A stretch of DNA of 64,000 nucleotides from Homalodisca vitripennis (lineage: Eukaryota > Arthropoda > Insecta > Hemiptera > Cicadellidae). Under the pieces are notes generated by a model. It made no database searches, was not told where the DNA came from, and worked only from the letters and a program-made list of their open reading frames with translations. Below are positions 1-12,087 of the stretch, piece by piece. Position 1 is the first letter of the stretch. The number at the start of each line of letters is the position of its first letter. A program made the position numbers and the translations under genes. The stretch covers positions 52,057,501-52,121,500 of the forward strand of contig NC_060208.1 in assembly GCF_021130785.1 (NCBI RefSeq), given 5' to 3'.

Positions 1-173
1 GGTCATTAGAATCTTCCTCTCCAGATTCTTCATCTGTGATATTGTGAGTGTCATCATTGTCGGGAGGACATATATAGATAATCAGCTGCAGTGTATTCTG
101 ACGCAGTGTCTTCCAAGGCTTCTAAGATCTCAGCCAGCGTAAGCGGACTGTCGATCCTGAAATAACCCAAAAG
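1..173 (-). pseudogene. piggyBac-type transposase N-terminus (remnant, runs off left edge)
   Basis: Read on the minus strand from about 173 down, the frame gives SPLTLAEILEALEDTASEYT, then an acidic stretch (PPDNDDTH followed by TDEESGEEDSND) after one frameshift near position 70. A leucine-rich helix, then a PPD motif, then a D/E-rich stretch ending in DEESGEED is the usual N-terminal layout of piggyBac/PGBD transposases, upstream of the DDD catalytic domain. The catalytic part would lie left of the window, so it cannot be checked. No ATG sits at the expected start: the codon there is ATC, preceded by a sequence that could pass for a splice acceptor (TTATTTCAG). The stop codons and frameshift argue for a dead copy. 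Without the catalytic domain the family call is moderately supported; an unrelated acidic protein is the alternative. Confidence 0.5.
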
Positions 174-351
174 TTAAAAATAAAATAAAACATTTTCTGT
201 TGAAAAAGCAGATAACATAAATGTTAATAATGTTTTATGTATAATGTGTATACATATTGATTTCAATTTACCACCGTGCGCTTTTTACTTACAAACTTGA
301 AAAAAGATTCAATGCTAGGATTGAGGTTAGGCCTATCCTATGGGCTTGGTC

Positions 352-780
352 CCAACGGGTCGTTTTCGACCCACTAATAGTCATGTTTGTCACGTAATAG
401 TAAATATAGTAGTAATAGTAAATAGTTTTGTCATGTAATAGTAAAAAGTCAGTAAGTTTCGAGAATCTCACTAATAAACATTTTTTTTACTACATATATT
501 GATAGTAATATTCACTTATTAGATATGTTTTAAAAGGACATGGTATGTACAAAACTAACCTGTGAAGTGGAGCAGACATGATGTATTGTGCAACTCTCAA
601 TGTAGCAGACTGCGATTAGTAGTAAGGGTGGGGGAAGAGGCCCCAAACCTTTTTTCAAGGTCCATAGACTAGTACACTCTCAGACAAAAACATCACATAC
701 GGAATAGTACGCTTTACTACAAAATGGTTTACACGTATTTATATGGGTCGAAAACGACCCGTTGGGCTTTAATGGGTTAA
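352..780. mobile_element. piggyBac-like terminal repeat pair ending in TTAA
   Basis: A 23-bp sequence at 352-374 is repeated as an exact reverse complement at 744-766. Its core GGGTCGTTTTCGACCC is itself a palindrome with a TTTT loop. Outside the right copy the sequence runs to TTAA at 777-780, so on the minus strand the element begins TTAACCCATTAAAGCCC, which fits piggyBac-type ends (TTAA target, CCC start). The left copy has no clear TTAA outside it. This is either a MITE spanning about 330-780, or the right end of the element whose transposase remnant lies at 1-173. Confidence 0.55.
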
Positions 781-3060
781 AAGTTCAAACCACAATGTCA
801 AATCAATGTATGGTCCGGATGTTAATGTTTTTAGAGACACAGATTTTTTTAGATACAATTCGAAATTACGTTGTTTCAATGACTGTTGAGGTTTTGAATC
901 TTTCATAATAAACACTTTTCAAGGTACCTTGGGGCCACTATATCTCTGAATATTGGTATTACAAATTGCATTAGATCCTCTGGTAATTGAAAATGTGCCC
1001 TTTTGCCATATGGCCTATACAATAATGGGCTTTGTTAATGAAAAACACTGAAACGGCTTACATAAATAGTCGACGTCAATTGAAGAAGGTCTAGGTTTAA
1101 CACTTTTGGCGGTTGAAATAAATTATATACATAAATGTTATATATATGGTTACAAAAAGTTACAAAAAACAATTAAAAAACAAGTTTTTGCTTTAATTGC
1201 CGCTCTTAAACCATATATATACTTATAGTTTTCCCATTTTAGCATGAAACTATATTATTAATTATATATTTGTACAGTAATATAAATAATAGTTCTAAAT
1301 TTTTTCAAGTTAAGTAAATTTAACGAATTATAACGTACCACTGGTTGTGTAATTTAAATCGTCAAACATTTAGAATAGGTTCTTTATATTATACACTAAT
1401 GCTTTTCATTTTTATTGGTTGAAAAAAGCCACAGTTAACTACAGATTTGTTGTAGGGGAAAATTCGGAGAAAAGGTAATGGATACAGCAGACAACATAAA
1501 CACTGATAAGCGGCTTCTCACTAAAGGAGTGAGCTGAAATAACTTAAGATGCTTAGGACTTGAATCAGCTTCCTTACCTCGTTGCCTTAGAGAGGAAAGC
1601 TGTAATGCTAATCCGCCCCATGAGTTGTGTGTGTTGTTTGTAGGGGAATAAATACAATTCTCTGGTGAAAATAATAAAAATATCATAATTCATAAGCGTT
1701 TCTCAGTACAGTAATGTTTTCCTCACTAACTTACGTCTCCTTCTTGCTTGTATAACAATTAACTCAATGAAAATAAATATTTTTAAAAATAACAAGAAAC
1801 ATTCAACTTGCTTGCATTAACAAATTATTATGTCTTGAAATGAACACAAATAAAATTAGCATAAGACCGTTAAAAGTAACCCAAATTCTTATAATTTCAT
1901 AGAACAAGTCTGAAAATATTATTAAATAATCAAAGTAAACTAAAAAGACTTGTTATTTTCTGTAATTTTAATAAAGACATTATTTATAATTATTTTAAGA
2001 TATCCTTGTTTTATTATATTGGGAACATTTTTCCATTTTATAAACTAAAATAAATAAAGAAAATTCATTCATTTTCTACTTTTGCTCAAACTAACTGTTG
2101 AATTATTACCTAACATTTAAGATTAGATTTTTCTTTTATCCAATAATAATTTTAAACAAGTAAAATACGTTTAGCAAATAGCCTACTCTCCTTGTACAAA
2201 AAATGCCCGAGTACCACTTAACTCCACAATTGAAAGTTGTACTTACTACCGCAAAAATGAATTCTTTGACTTCTTTTATTTTCAACTTATGTTTGTAAAT
2301 TGAGTTTAGTTATCCGACATGGAAATCTCATTCAGTGTGGTTAAAATACAACATTTTTGTTTAACCAAATCATCAACAAATTCGGAACTTAATGTATTGA
2401 TGGAACTGAAAATGTGTATTTCACTAAACTGATTTTGGTAATAGATGGGTAAAAGACAAGTACATAAGCTTTTGCCATCGAAGAAATGAGTATGCAGAGG
2501 AAACATCTGTTTTATGGATAAAAAGTTACTATGAATATCTCTTAAGAGAGGATTGGCCTGGGAGATCATGGTGATAACACATGTGCCTAAGTTTCCTCGG
2601 GCATATATCTCTTGCACCATAAAGGACATTTACATAAACTAAAAACTTAAAAATTGCGTAAAAAAGCATATATTTTAATGCTATAAAAATCCAAAATCAA
2701 TTAGTCTGACAGATGTTATACTAAGGCTTTATGATTTTGAATAATACCTACTGGAATGATCCACCGGAAGTCTTTAAAACACTTTCCACACAGCACTTTG
2801 ACTTGTTATATCTATATTACCTATTTCACAAATTGGTATATTTGATGTATGCCAGTGCACCCAGATGGGATTATGTAGACTATATAGAATTTCTCAATGT
2901 TATACGATCTTTTTTGTATACTCAATACTCAATACGCAATACCTTTTTTATTGATAACTCTGAACCTTTCGGTAGTGTTTAGAGGATAGGGCTCTTATTT
3001 AAATTGCACTTCTAATTTTAAAATTATTAAATTTCGCAAAAAAGTCACTGTTACATAAAG
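781..3060. other. gene-free AT-rich stretch
   Basis: No gene recognised. A somewhat GC-richer patch at about 1440-1690 is bounded by near-identical 15-bp direct repeats (TTTGTTGTAGGGGAA at 1446-1460 and a one-change version at 1634-1648). An open frame of 107 codons on the minus strand (2306-2629) resembles no family I know. Confidence 0.5.
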
Positions 3061-3549
3061 ATCTTTCTTGTCCGAATAGCTAGAGTGGGTCCAGAAGGCT
3101 TTTTTACCAGGATCAGCTGTTACCTCAAGAGGGACAACCTCAGGATATTTCTTGCGATCCAAATCTGTTTATTTTTTATACTGTTGACAATACTGTTAAA
3201 CAATATAGAAGCCTATATTTATACAACATCGTTATTGATGTCGTTGACATTGTCCGGCAACGTGAGAAGCGCGAGTAATGGAATCTAACCAAACAATCGA
3301 ACTTGATGCCCTCTTATACCACTTCTTCGAATGGATACTCAAGGAAACGCTTAAAAAACGTTATCTATTTCCATAGAATCAATATGATGGCAAAAATTTA
3401 ACGTACGGTATGGTGATGACGATGCTTGTTTAAAGACCACAAACACTCAGAGAACCTGGATGTAACTCCAATCCGATCACTGAACAATAATTTAAAGCAG
3501 GGTAGGTAAATGTGAGGAGGGGGCTAGTACCCACATTTAGCTGATTCGT
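3061..3549. other. unassigned sequence upstream of LINE
   Basis: Mixed-composition sequence without a recognisable frame. It could hold more of the decayed LINE 5' part, but I see no reverse transcriptase motif before about 3560. Confidence 0.4.
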
Positions 3550-4705
3550 TGATTGAGAGCGATAGTCCCAAGTGATAGCCCCATTTTCAGACTGCGAGGC
3601 GTGCCTCAAGGTAGTTGCTTGGGCCCAATATTGTTTAACTTGTACACGTCTGATCTGCCGACGTGTGTAAAACACTGCACAGCTCACCTATACGCAGACG
3701 ACTGCCAGTTGCATTTGTCCTATGATAATGAAGCAGCAAACATAGCTATCCCACAAATAAATTCTGATCTGCTGAATATCTCTGACTGGTCTCAGAAAAA
3801 TGGCCTAAAGTTAAACATAGGCAAATGTAACGTACTTCACACAGGTCCAAAAGCTCTGATGCAGACCCTCAGTGAACGTGATGTGAGTGTTGAGCTCGGC
3901 GGCGGGAGGTTGACAGTGAAAAATAGTGTTAAAACTCTAGGCGTTGTGCTTGACAGCAAACTCACCTTCTCTGAGCACGTAACATTTAGTGTTCAGCGGG
4001 CTGTAGGTCGTTTAAAAGGGCTGCACAGATACCGAACACTACTGCCAGAGTGTGCCAAGATGCAGATCATGCAGTCAATGGTCTTATCTGTATTTAACTA
4101 CTGCTATCCTGCATACGGAAATAGTATTACAAAGGAGGACGCTGGCAGAATTCAAAGGCTGCAAAATTCTGCCATAAGATTTATCTTCAGCCTCAGTAAA
4201 TTTGATCACGTGTCCCCTTCTCGAAAAGATGCTAATATCATCGCAATGCAGGACGTGTGCAGAATGATGACCTGCTGCATGGTCCACAAGGCACTAACAA
4301 CCGGGGAGCCCGAGTATCTCAGCGAGAGACTCCTTCGTCGGGAGGATGTGTCTGAGCGGAGCACACGGCAACGTACATTGCTCCACTTCCCTAAAGTACG
4401 CCTTGAGGTTGGGCGAAAGGGTTTTGATTATTTCGGTCCGACCATGTTCAACGGCCTCCCTGTTAACCTCAAACAAATTAGATCTGTTCCTAATTTCAAA
4501 CTTAAACTTGAGGAACATTTTAGCCATAGGTAGTTAGCCATAGGATTTTTTGTGTAAATCTTTATGTTGTGTTGTGATATTTAAGTATTAATTTATTGTG
4601 TATTTGTATATTTATGTATTTGTTGACCTGAGTTGATTTGAAAAACAATTTGTAAAATTGAAATACGCTCGTGTAATAAAGGCATTTTTATTTATTTATT
4701 TATTA
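3550..4705 (+). mobile_element. 5'-truncated non-LTR retrotransposon (CR1/L2-group LINE)
   Basis: The element holds the C-terminal half of a reverse transcriptase frame (3553-4533), a 3' UTR of about 150 bp, an AATAAA signal at 4675-4680 and a simple (ATTT)n tail ending near 4705. Loss of the 5' half with a kept 3' end is the normal product of target-primed reverse transcription. No convincing target-site duplication was found. Confidence 0.85.
3553..4533 (+). CDS. LINE reverse transcriptase, C-terminal fragment
   Basis: The open frame of 326 codons starts at TTG just after an in-frame stop, so this is the truncation edge and not a real start. Around residue 17 is GVPQGSCLGPILFNLY (RT motif B region) and at residues 47-50 is the catalytic YADD, followed by a typical thumb/connection segment (LKLNIGKCNVLHTGP, then TLGVVLDSKLTF). 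The C-terminal part has RIQRLQNSAIRFIF and FDYFGPTMFNGLP, as in CR1/L2/Jockey-type elements. The endonuclease and RT motifs 0 to A are missing, so it cannot move by itself. The absence of any stop or frameshift over about 980 bases suggests a fairly recent insertion. The exact clade (L2, Kiri, Daphne) is uncertain. Confidence 0.85.
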   Translation: MRAIVPSDSPIFRLRGVPQGSCLGPILFNLYTSDLPTCVKHCTAHLYADDCQLHLSYDNEAANIAIPQINSDLLNISDWSQKNGLKLNIGKCNVLHTGPKALMQTLSERDVSVELGGGRLTVKNSVKTLGVVLDSKLTFSEHVTFSVQRAVGRLKGLHRYRTLLPECAKMQIMQSMVLSVFNYCYPAYGNSITKEDAGRIQRLQNSAIRFIFSLSKFDHVSPSRKDANIIAMQDVCRMMTCCMVHKALTTGEPEYLSERLLRREDVSERSTRQRTLLHFPKVRLEVGRKGFDYFGPTMFNGLPVNLKQIRSVPNFKLKLEEHFSHR

Positions 4706-5088
4706 TGATATCCCTAGTATTCCATGCTACGGTTTATCTGCCTTCCGTCATACAGTTCACTGTCATACCGTCATAACAGTGTACTGAGAATAGTCAGAGG
4801 TACTTTCATTACAACTTCACTCTGATAGTTCTTAACACTCTCCACATAGATATCATTAAAATGAAATAAAAATGTTATTAAAAATGTTCAGGAGTGTCAG
4901 TATGAGGTGATGAAGTCACTCGAGCTTATAGCCTCAGCGTCTTAGGTTCTCTCTGTGAATTATCTCATTAATGCAACATAAAAGATATGAATACTTTAAA
5001 AAAACAACATGGGGCAATAACTTAAACGCGTTTTAAATGTCAATTTGTTAGGTTTTAAAAGATGCTTTATATACGGGGTACAGTGAAG
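4706..5088. other. gene-free stretch
   Basis: Nothing recognised between the LINE tail and the R2 repeat. Confidence 0.4.
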
Positions 5089-5295
5089 CTATAAATCCAC
5101 TGCTGCATTTACCTTATGAAATCTCAACGAAATACGACAGGTCGTAAATGGTGCAATAAAATGTTCAGTCCAGCAATTGAAATGTTACGACGAACACAAG
5201 TGGCGCTAAAGAGCATCGTAAAGTCGTCTCTCTAACATATCAATTTTACGATGTGCTATTCGACAAAAATATATAATTAGGAAATGATCCATTTT
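5089..5295 (+). repeat. dispersed repeat R2, copy 1
   Basis: About 200 bp clearly alignable with 33180-33372 in the same orientation. Shared blocks include TTTACCTTATGAAATC, GGTCGTAAATGG-like sequence, AATAAAATGTTC, GTTACGACGAA and TTTTACGATGTG. The repeated ACGAC/GTCGT words could form short stems. Class unknown. Confidence 0.7.
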
Positions 5296-8200
5296 AAGAT
5301 GTTCTTCATGTTTTAGTGCAAGGTAAATTTTAGTATTATTATTGTTGTTGTTTTACTTTTTGGCGAAACGTAATTTAATGCGTAAAACTTTGTCATACGA
5401 GATAATATTTGATAATTAGTCAGGAATATACTAAAACGGATCTTGTTGTCATGGTATAAGTTATAAAATGAACACAGAAAATGGGCATAATGGTTTATTT
5501 TTAATTATTAAATTATTTACAACAAGCCGGTTTAAACTTTAGTGTTTACATCGGCGATCTGGTAAAGTTTAACATTTACACCTGGCAGTAAGTTACTTAT
5601 ATCTTTAATATTTACTTAATACTAAAGTGAATATTTGTTAAAGTTACAAAAATTTGTTTTTCAAATGGATTGCAGAATATCATACGTAGTAATGCTACAA
5701 GAATCAAGAGGATCTATAATATTTATCATATAAAAAATATGAATGAAATATAAAATAATGAATATACTCAACGTTGAATTATTTTACAACATGAAATATG
5801 TGTTGTAGTCTACGAGGCACACTTATAGTACAGATTAAAAGAAGCGTATCAGATTCCACAAAAGGCTTTCCAATATATGCAACTATTGTATCTAAAGCAC
5901 TTAAGATAAATAAGTAAAAATAATATAAATTTAAAAAATCATTCATTATATTTTGAGATAGCTACTTAATCGTAAATTTTTGTTACATAATTTTCATTAT
6001 TATAATCAAATACATTTTTAACTTGAAAATGTATTTGATTTATATTTATATTTATATTATATACTACATTACATTACATATATACTATTTATATTTATAC
6101 ATCAACGATCAAAGGAAAAACTGTGGATTAATGTTGACAATTGTAAAGTAATAATAACTATAATTGTAATTACATCGATAATTATAACAAAATAAATTTT
6201 AAATACTGCAAGGATATGTCTGATTTATAGTGCTAAATTATTAATTATTGGTTTAGTACTAAAAATTATATTATGGAATAGCAACATTCCAAATTAAGCA
6301 TAATATATATATATATCATGAAACGTTTGCAACAATTTCAGTACAATGTATTGGTTGTACTTGTTTGCGTAGATGATTTTAAAGTACCCATTTAATGAAA
6401 TTTATGCATTGCAAATTGTTTTCCTAAACAATTATAGCAGGACTGTAAGGGATAAGCATATTACAAAGAGATAAATGCAGAAATGTTTTGGTTGACGTGT
6501 TATATTTATTTTATTTCATTTCACATTGTTCCTCACCTTTAAATTTATTACGGTCCATTAGGACTAAGACAAATTACTCTTAACCATTATATTCTTTTAT
6601 AAAAAGATATATCTAGCCTCTGTTTAAAATTTATAATTGACGGTGTATTACGTTTGAGGAAAACATGACTTTGGACATTTGCTATTGTTGTATCTTATAT
6701 AAATAGAATACTACGTTGCGAAAATGTGAATCTATCTCCTTCTTCAAGTGTCAAAAATCTTAGTACGCAAGGACATGGTTACGAAAATTGGTTACGCAAG
6801 GACAAAACAGTATATATAGTGTTATATTAGATGATAGATTCAAATACATAAAACGTTGTCTTTTATTCTAGTAAACATAATAAATGTCTGAAATTCTATT
6901 ATACTTATACTTTTCACTAATATAATATATTTCTTTATATTACTATATACATACTTATAAATGGAATATACATAGCCTATTTATATTTCAATATTGTTAG
7001 TTATATTTTGATTTACCTATCTCCTATTCCGTTATTATAGTACATATTTTATATTAATTTGGAGCTAATACTTTATAAATCAAAACAACCTTTCGGAAAT
7101 ACTTGATTTATTCCGAGATAAAGTTCACCCAAAATTTGAACAAAGTTTACAAACTTTAGATTTGATTTTCTTCAAAAAATCCTCACAATCGATCAAATCT
7201 AATTAAGAGTCTGATCAAAAAAAGAATTAAAATTAAAATGAAACTAAAAATGTATACTTCTCCAAAAATGGTTTAAATTAACAAAATAAAATAAAAGTTC
7301 TCTTCTCAAAATATTCAAAATCAATATAACACAAAACTTTGATATTAACTTTACGACCAAAATTTAATTCACAATACTTCAAAAATTGAATTAATTCTCA
7401 GACTCTGTAATATGGGAAACTTTAGAAATTTAATTACAACAGTATAAAAATAAAAGATATTAACTAAACGCTGGTACGGGACTTACTACTTTGAAGACTA
7501 TGGAGGCTGATATGAAACTAAAAACGCACTAAAGAAAATTAAAACTTGATTTAAATTTACACCCGATTAAAAGAATTACTCTAGATCCCAAAACTATAGG
7601 ATTAGAGGAAGAAATACTGCTTCTCTACTGAGGTCTGCACCCTGTCGTCGAAACTTCAAGACTGCGCTCCCTCTCTCCACCCAACAGGTTCGGAACGTAT
7701 CACCGTAGATAACACGATCAGCTGATTGACCGGTCTCGAACCAACAAACAATGTCCATGCACCGCGTCTAGTTAACAAAGAGCCTACTTCCTACCGCGAT
7801 TCAGCATAAATAATTACGACTACGGTACACTCCTTCTATAACACTTTATTGCATTTTTATCCTCTTTATAGACTAAGTATAAGAATACTTGAGTAAATAC
7901 ATTAGTTATTTTACTAAGAGGGGTATAAATAAATAAACTCGCTATTCAGTAGGACTGACGCGATAGGTTAGAATCTAAAAACGAATACATTGTCAGTTAA
8001 AAACCTTTTTAAATTTCAATTTAAGTATCCGGTAGTAGAAGCTATACCATCCTGGGGATTTCTTTCGAATTGCCTAATTTTAAAGGACGGTGTGAGCCAG
8101 AGAAGTTTAAATATTGAAAGTGAGTTTAAAAATAATTTATGTTCAAGAACACATAACACTTTTATCATACCTTAGCATGTAGTCAGTTGGTCCTTTTTAA

Positions 8201-9239
8201 TTAACCTAATAAGCGCAAACCCTGCATCAGTGACATTTATATTGCAAAATCTCTCAGTCAGCTATTTCATTAATTTATAAAACTGAACTCATTTACAGCT
8301 TTAAATCTTTAGGGAAAAGCATTCAAATCAATCAGCTACCCAGTCAACGTTGTACAAAGAATTGGTGCCGATTCGATGATATTACTTTTTTAATTCATGA
8401 GATTTCAATAGCTAGGCATTTTACATGAACTGCTGTTTTTTCTGATATGGTGGTATGTGTACTAAATATGAATTATTCAAATAATGTAAATAGACAGTTT
8501 AATTATTACTCTGTATCTATAGATCTTTCCAAGTGTTTTAGTCTACATAGATTAATATCTGAACTGAATAAGAAATAAACATTTTGAAAGCTTGAAATTA
8601 TACTTGATAACTAAAACGATAATTTAAAGAATGTACATTTAAAATTATTTACCTTGAAACTCAAAAATTGTTTGAATACAACAGTTCCACTAAATATATC
8701 ATAGATGTGAATATATTTTGAATGAAATATCCAAAACACTATTTAGATTTTCATCAATAAAATTAAGAAATAAAAAATGCCCATTAAGATTCAAGTAATC
8801 AACCCCCCTCACTCAAAAAAGAAATTTAAAACCTTTTTTAGTAATATCCGCGTTTGGATGTAATCTGAGGATATAAAATGTTATTTTTCCAATAGGAACT
8901 AACATTCCCATAAATTATGTACAGTTATTGAATGATCATACACTGAAAACTGAAAATAGTGATTAGTATTCAAAATAGAGCATTTAATTTAACTGTTAAA
9001 CTAAAATATAGTTATGAAACAGTAAATGAGTATATTAGTATATGGGCGATACATGCAGTGAGTATTATTAGGTAGTTAGATGGATGCTTAGTACATGTAG
9101 CTTCATGTACAGACAACTCCAATTAGTTATTTATACAATCCAGGAATTACTCATATAACTCTTGCATAACTAATCATTATTCCAAATTATTATTTCCATT
9201 TAATTTATTTATTCTAATAGTAGAAGAAATAAGCCATAC
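5296..9239. other. long gene-free AT-rich stretch
   Basis: No coding signal seen. It contains a 15-bp perfect hairpin (6004-6040), a short TA run near 6302-6318 and a GC-richer patch near 7600-7830 with no recognisable frame, probably old repeat DNA. Confidence 0.5.
6004..6040. repeat. perfect 15-bp hairpin
   Basis: AATCAAATACATTTT at 6004-6018 and its exact reverse complement at 6026-6040 leave a 7-nt loop. Origin unknown. Confidence 0.75.
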
Positions 9240-9420
9240 CATGTCGCTGTGATCGCTTGCAAAATTTCAGATTTCTAGTTAATTACATTCTCGAGATGTC
9301 CTGCTGACAGATAGACAGACATACAATTATACAGAAAAGACGTGTTAAAATCCCCCGGTAGAGAACAGAAAACTTGTTTCAGACTACTGAGTGATAAGCT
9401 TCAATGACGCTCATTCTTGT
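9240..9420 (+). repeat. dispersed repeat R7 (GACAGACA family), copy
   Basis: Holds the family order GCAAAATTTCA, a block near TCTCGAGAT, GACAGATAGACAGACAT, then a CCCCGG/GAGTGATAAGCTTC-like end. It matches other R7 copies better in order than in exact sequence, so it is an old copy. Confidence 0.55.
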
Positions 9421-9734
9421 AATGTACACATTAAGTTTCATGTAAAATTTAAATTAATTTAAAATAAATAAAAATAAATTTAAAAGACGAATATTTCTTA
9501 AGATGTATTACCACATTATGGCTTATATTCACGTTTTTTTCATGAAGATAGGTATCATACCAGTTTTCAAACAATAAATTTAATGTTTCAGCGATCTTGG
9601 GAAGGTATTGCAACACAAGATTGTACTCAAATCAAATCTTGTCACTGACCTGTACGAGATTAACTTCGCACTCTATTATTTTTCCTGGCAAAAATGTCAA
9701 ATTTTAAAATATCGTATGATTACTATTTTATTTA

Positions 9735-9960
9735 CTCTACTATTTTCCCGTTGTCGCCATGGTTGTCCATAAGACAAATTGAAAAATATTCGCTATTGCT
9801 AAGCCAAATCTCATGAAATGACCTTTATAGATAAACTTAAAAGTCTAGTCAATCCGTTTTCGACGTATAATGTGAACAGACAGACAGATAGATAGACATA
9901 CACAAATTAAATTTTTCCAGCCCCTTCGAGTACTTCACTAACGCTAAGCCAACTAATGAT
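9735..9960 (+). repeat. dispersed repeat R7, copy
   Basis: Begins GTCGCCATGGTTGTCCATAA, continues with AATATTCGCTATTGCTAAGC, then ACAGACAGACAGATAGATAG and CCAGCCCCTTCGAG. Word order is the same as in the reversed copies at 18805-19035 and 38800-38985. Confidence 0.65.
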
Positions 9961-10830
9961 CATACATCAGTAATTTGTTTGGAACGCATAAGAAGTGAAT
10001 GCACTCGTACTACATCATGACACAAACCGTCTTTCATGCGATACAAAGTTAGGCATAAGCCGTAGAACATTTGTAGTAGTTTCCACTAATTTCCTAGTTA
10101 ACCCCACTTTTTTTAATCCCTCTTTTTTACCAATCGCACTTTGCTTTCTTAACATGTACTAACTCATACCGCCATTTGATTCTAGATTTGAGGTTTGGGT
10201 AACACCGCCTTGTTTAACCACCGTGTAAAACGATAAGTTAACGATAAATTTTGAAGGTTTTAAACTCATTAAAACACCCGGTATTTTTACTCCTGTCAAT
10301 AGAACATCTTATATCTGAAATCACTAAAATCATGAGCTAGGGCTTAGTAGACTTTGCCTTTTTTTATAACACCAAGGAAATTTAGTTATAAGGGGAATTA
10401 CAGCTTGCTCCTCATCTTCTGATCCACCTTCTTGAAAAAGTTATGTTAAAACATGGTCTAACTGCGTATTTTTTATTATATTCGGGGGAAAAACTCGGTT
10501 CGTCATTGATGTGAAATCTATATATACTAACTTTACTGACAACTATCTCAATAATATAACAAATTCGTCGGTAACTCTGGTCATTAACTTCTTGTCAGAA
10601 ATTTTACTGCACCTAATTTGATATAAGATTTATCTCACAAACTTCATGGGAAGATTGCGAATGTACTGAAAACACAGAATAAACATTAATTAATTTAAAG
10701 TTTCTAACACCCAAAAACGAACTATTAAGTCCTATATGATGTGTAGTATGTGAGCAGTATTTATATTGATATAATGTGATATCGTATATAATGCAACAAT
10801 ATAACACATACATTCAATAACAGATAAAGA
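9961..10830. other. gene-free stretch
   Basis: No gene or clear repeat recognised. Confidence 0.4.
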
Positions 10831-10990
10831 AGCGAAACAGCGCTGAAAGTTGCATATTTGTATCACATACCTCCCGTGAATAATGGTTGTGCCGATACAC
10901 CTGTTGATATTCTACCTTATTGAAAATATATTACAATATCTGCAATACATTCAGACTGAATGTAATTTGTAGAACTACAAGTCATATAGA
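10831..10990 (+). repeat. dispersed repeat R4, copy 1
   Basis: Aligns with 37258-37400: GCGCTGAAAGTTG, a TTGTATCACAT-like block, ATTGAAAA and TATTACA-like blocks, then CAGACTGAA. The pair is diverged. Unclassified. Confidence 0.55.
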
Positions 10991-11081
10991 GATTCTGTTC
11001 TCTATACAGTCTAAAAATAAAAATACTTGTTCAATAAATTTTCGAATAAAACAGATTTAACAGTTTATTTTCAATTTTAAA

Positions 11082-11268
11082 ATGGTTCGTAATACATTTT
11101 ACCAGCTTCTAAACTAAATGCTTAATATATGATCAAATATACGATTTTTATTATTTGATTTCAGTTATGTGGGTCTGAAGGTTCATTGAGCACGAAAGAC
11201 CTCACAATAATAAAAATTTGTCATTTATTGAAGTGTTTGATCATATATTAAGCACATGGTTCGTAATA
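11082..11268. mobile_element. small foldback element flanked by direct repeats
   Basis: A 19-bp arm (TGCTTAATATATGATCAAA, 11119-11137) returns as an exact inverted copy at 11236-11254. Outside the arms a 13-bp direct repeat (ATGGTTCGTAATA) lies at 11082-11094 and 11256-11268. The inner part has a further small stem (GTCT and AGAC around GAAGGTTCATTG). It is non-coding. The left direct repeat is 24 bp from the left arm, so the repeat may be a target duplication or a coincidence. Confidence 0.6.
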
Positions 11269-11960
11269 GTGAAATCCAGTGGTATACAGAATAAACAATT
11301 GGTCACATAAAAAAAAATAAATTACGTCCGTGAAAGTAAAAACGTTCTCTTTTGCCTGAGGGAATGGTATGAGCAGAAAAATCGGTGTCTGGTGCTTTGA
11401 AAAGACATCGTGGTGTTTTGTTTGTACAGATGTTTTGATGATGTATCCCTCTAACAGGAATAAATCTATATTGGTGTGTAGTACCGTATATGGACAATTT
11501 GATAGTTGAGCAGTGAACGTTTTATCTTTCTAACATCGAAATTCCAACTTAATTCAAAATCACCTTTTCCATACAGTTGTTTCATCTGCTCGTTTAATAA
11601 ATAAGTTGAGAATCCATCTTGTATCCGGAGGATGCACAATATCATATAAGGTTGTAGTGTTAGGCAACGTTACTAGGCCTCCTCATGTCGGTAGTCTGTA
11701 ACAGGTTATCTGTACAAATCTTTATTATGCACTAAACAATGTCTATAGTTTTAACTTTAAGCAAGATTTCGTTATAATAATAATTCTACGGGTTCGTTTG
11801 TCTAATTTAAATATCATAATCATACGTATAATTTCTAGAAGTTATATCATATTTTTAATAAAATTTAATAAACATATTTTTTACAAAATTTACATTTATT
11901 TTAAAAAGTTTTAAATAAATTAAATATTTATATTTAATGCGCCAATATAAAATGAGGGCT
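11269..11960. other. gene-free stretch
   Basis: No gene or clear repeat recognised; very AT-rich in the second half. Confidence 0.4.
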
Positions 11961-12087
11961 TGAAATGAAGTAATGTAGTTTAATCTTCTATGATAAATAC
12001 CTCATTACATTATTTTCTTCGATAACAAGATTCGTTTAATACCTTCAAGGATAAAATATTGTCTTTTCGAGTTTTATCAGAATATAG
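11961..12087 (+). repeat. dispersed repeat R5, copy 1
   Basis: Aligns with 39863-39992 over about 125 bp (AGTTTAATCTTC, TGATAAAT, CCTCATT.CATTATTTTC, CGATAACAAG, TTCGTTT, CAGAATAT). Unclassified. Confidence 0.75.

Noticed and set aside
2306..2629. 107-codon minus-strand open frame
   Set aside because: It resembles no family and nothing nearby supports it; length is within chance expectation for 64 kb.
7600..7830. LTR or host exon in a GC-richer patch
   Set aside because: No paired LTR, primer-binding site or open frame was found.
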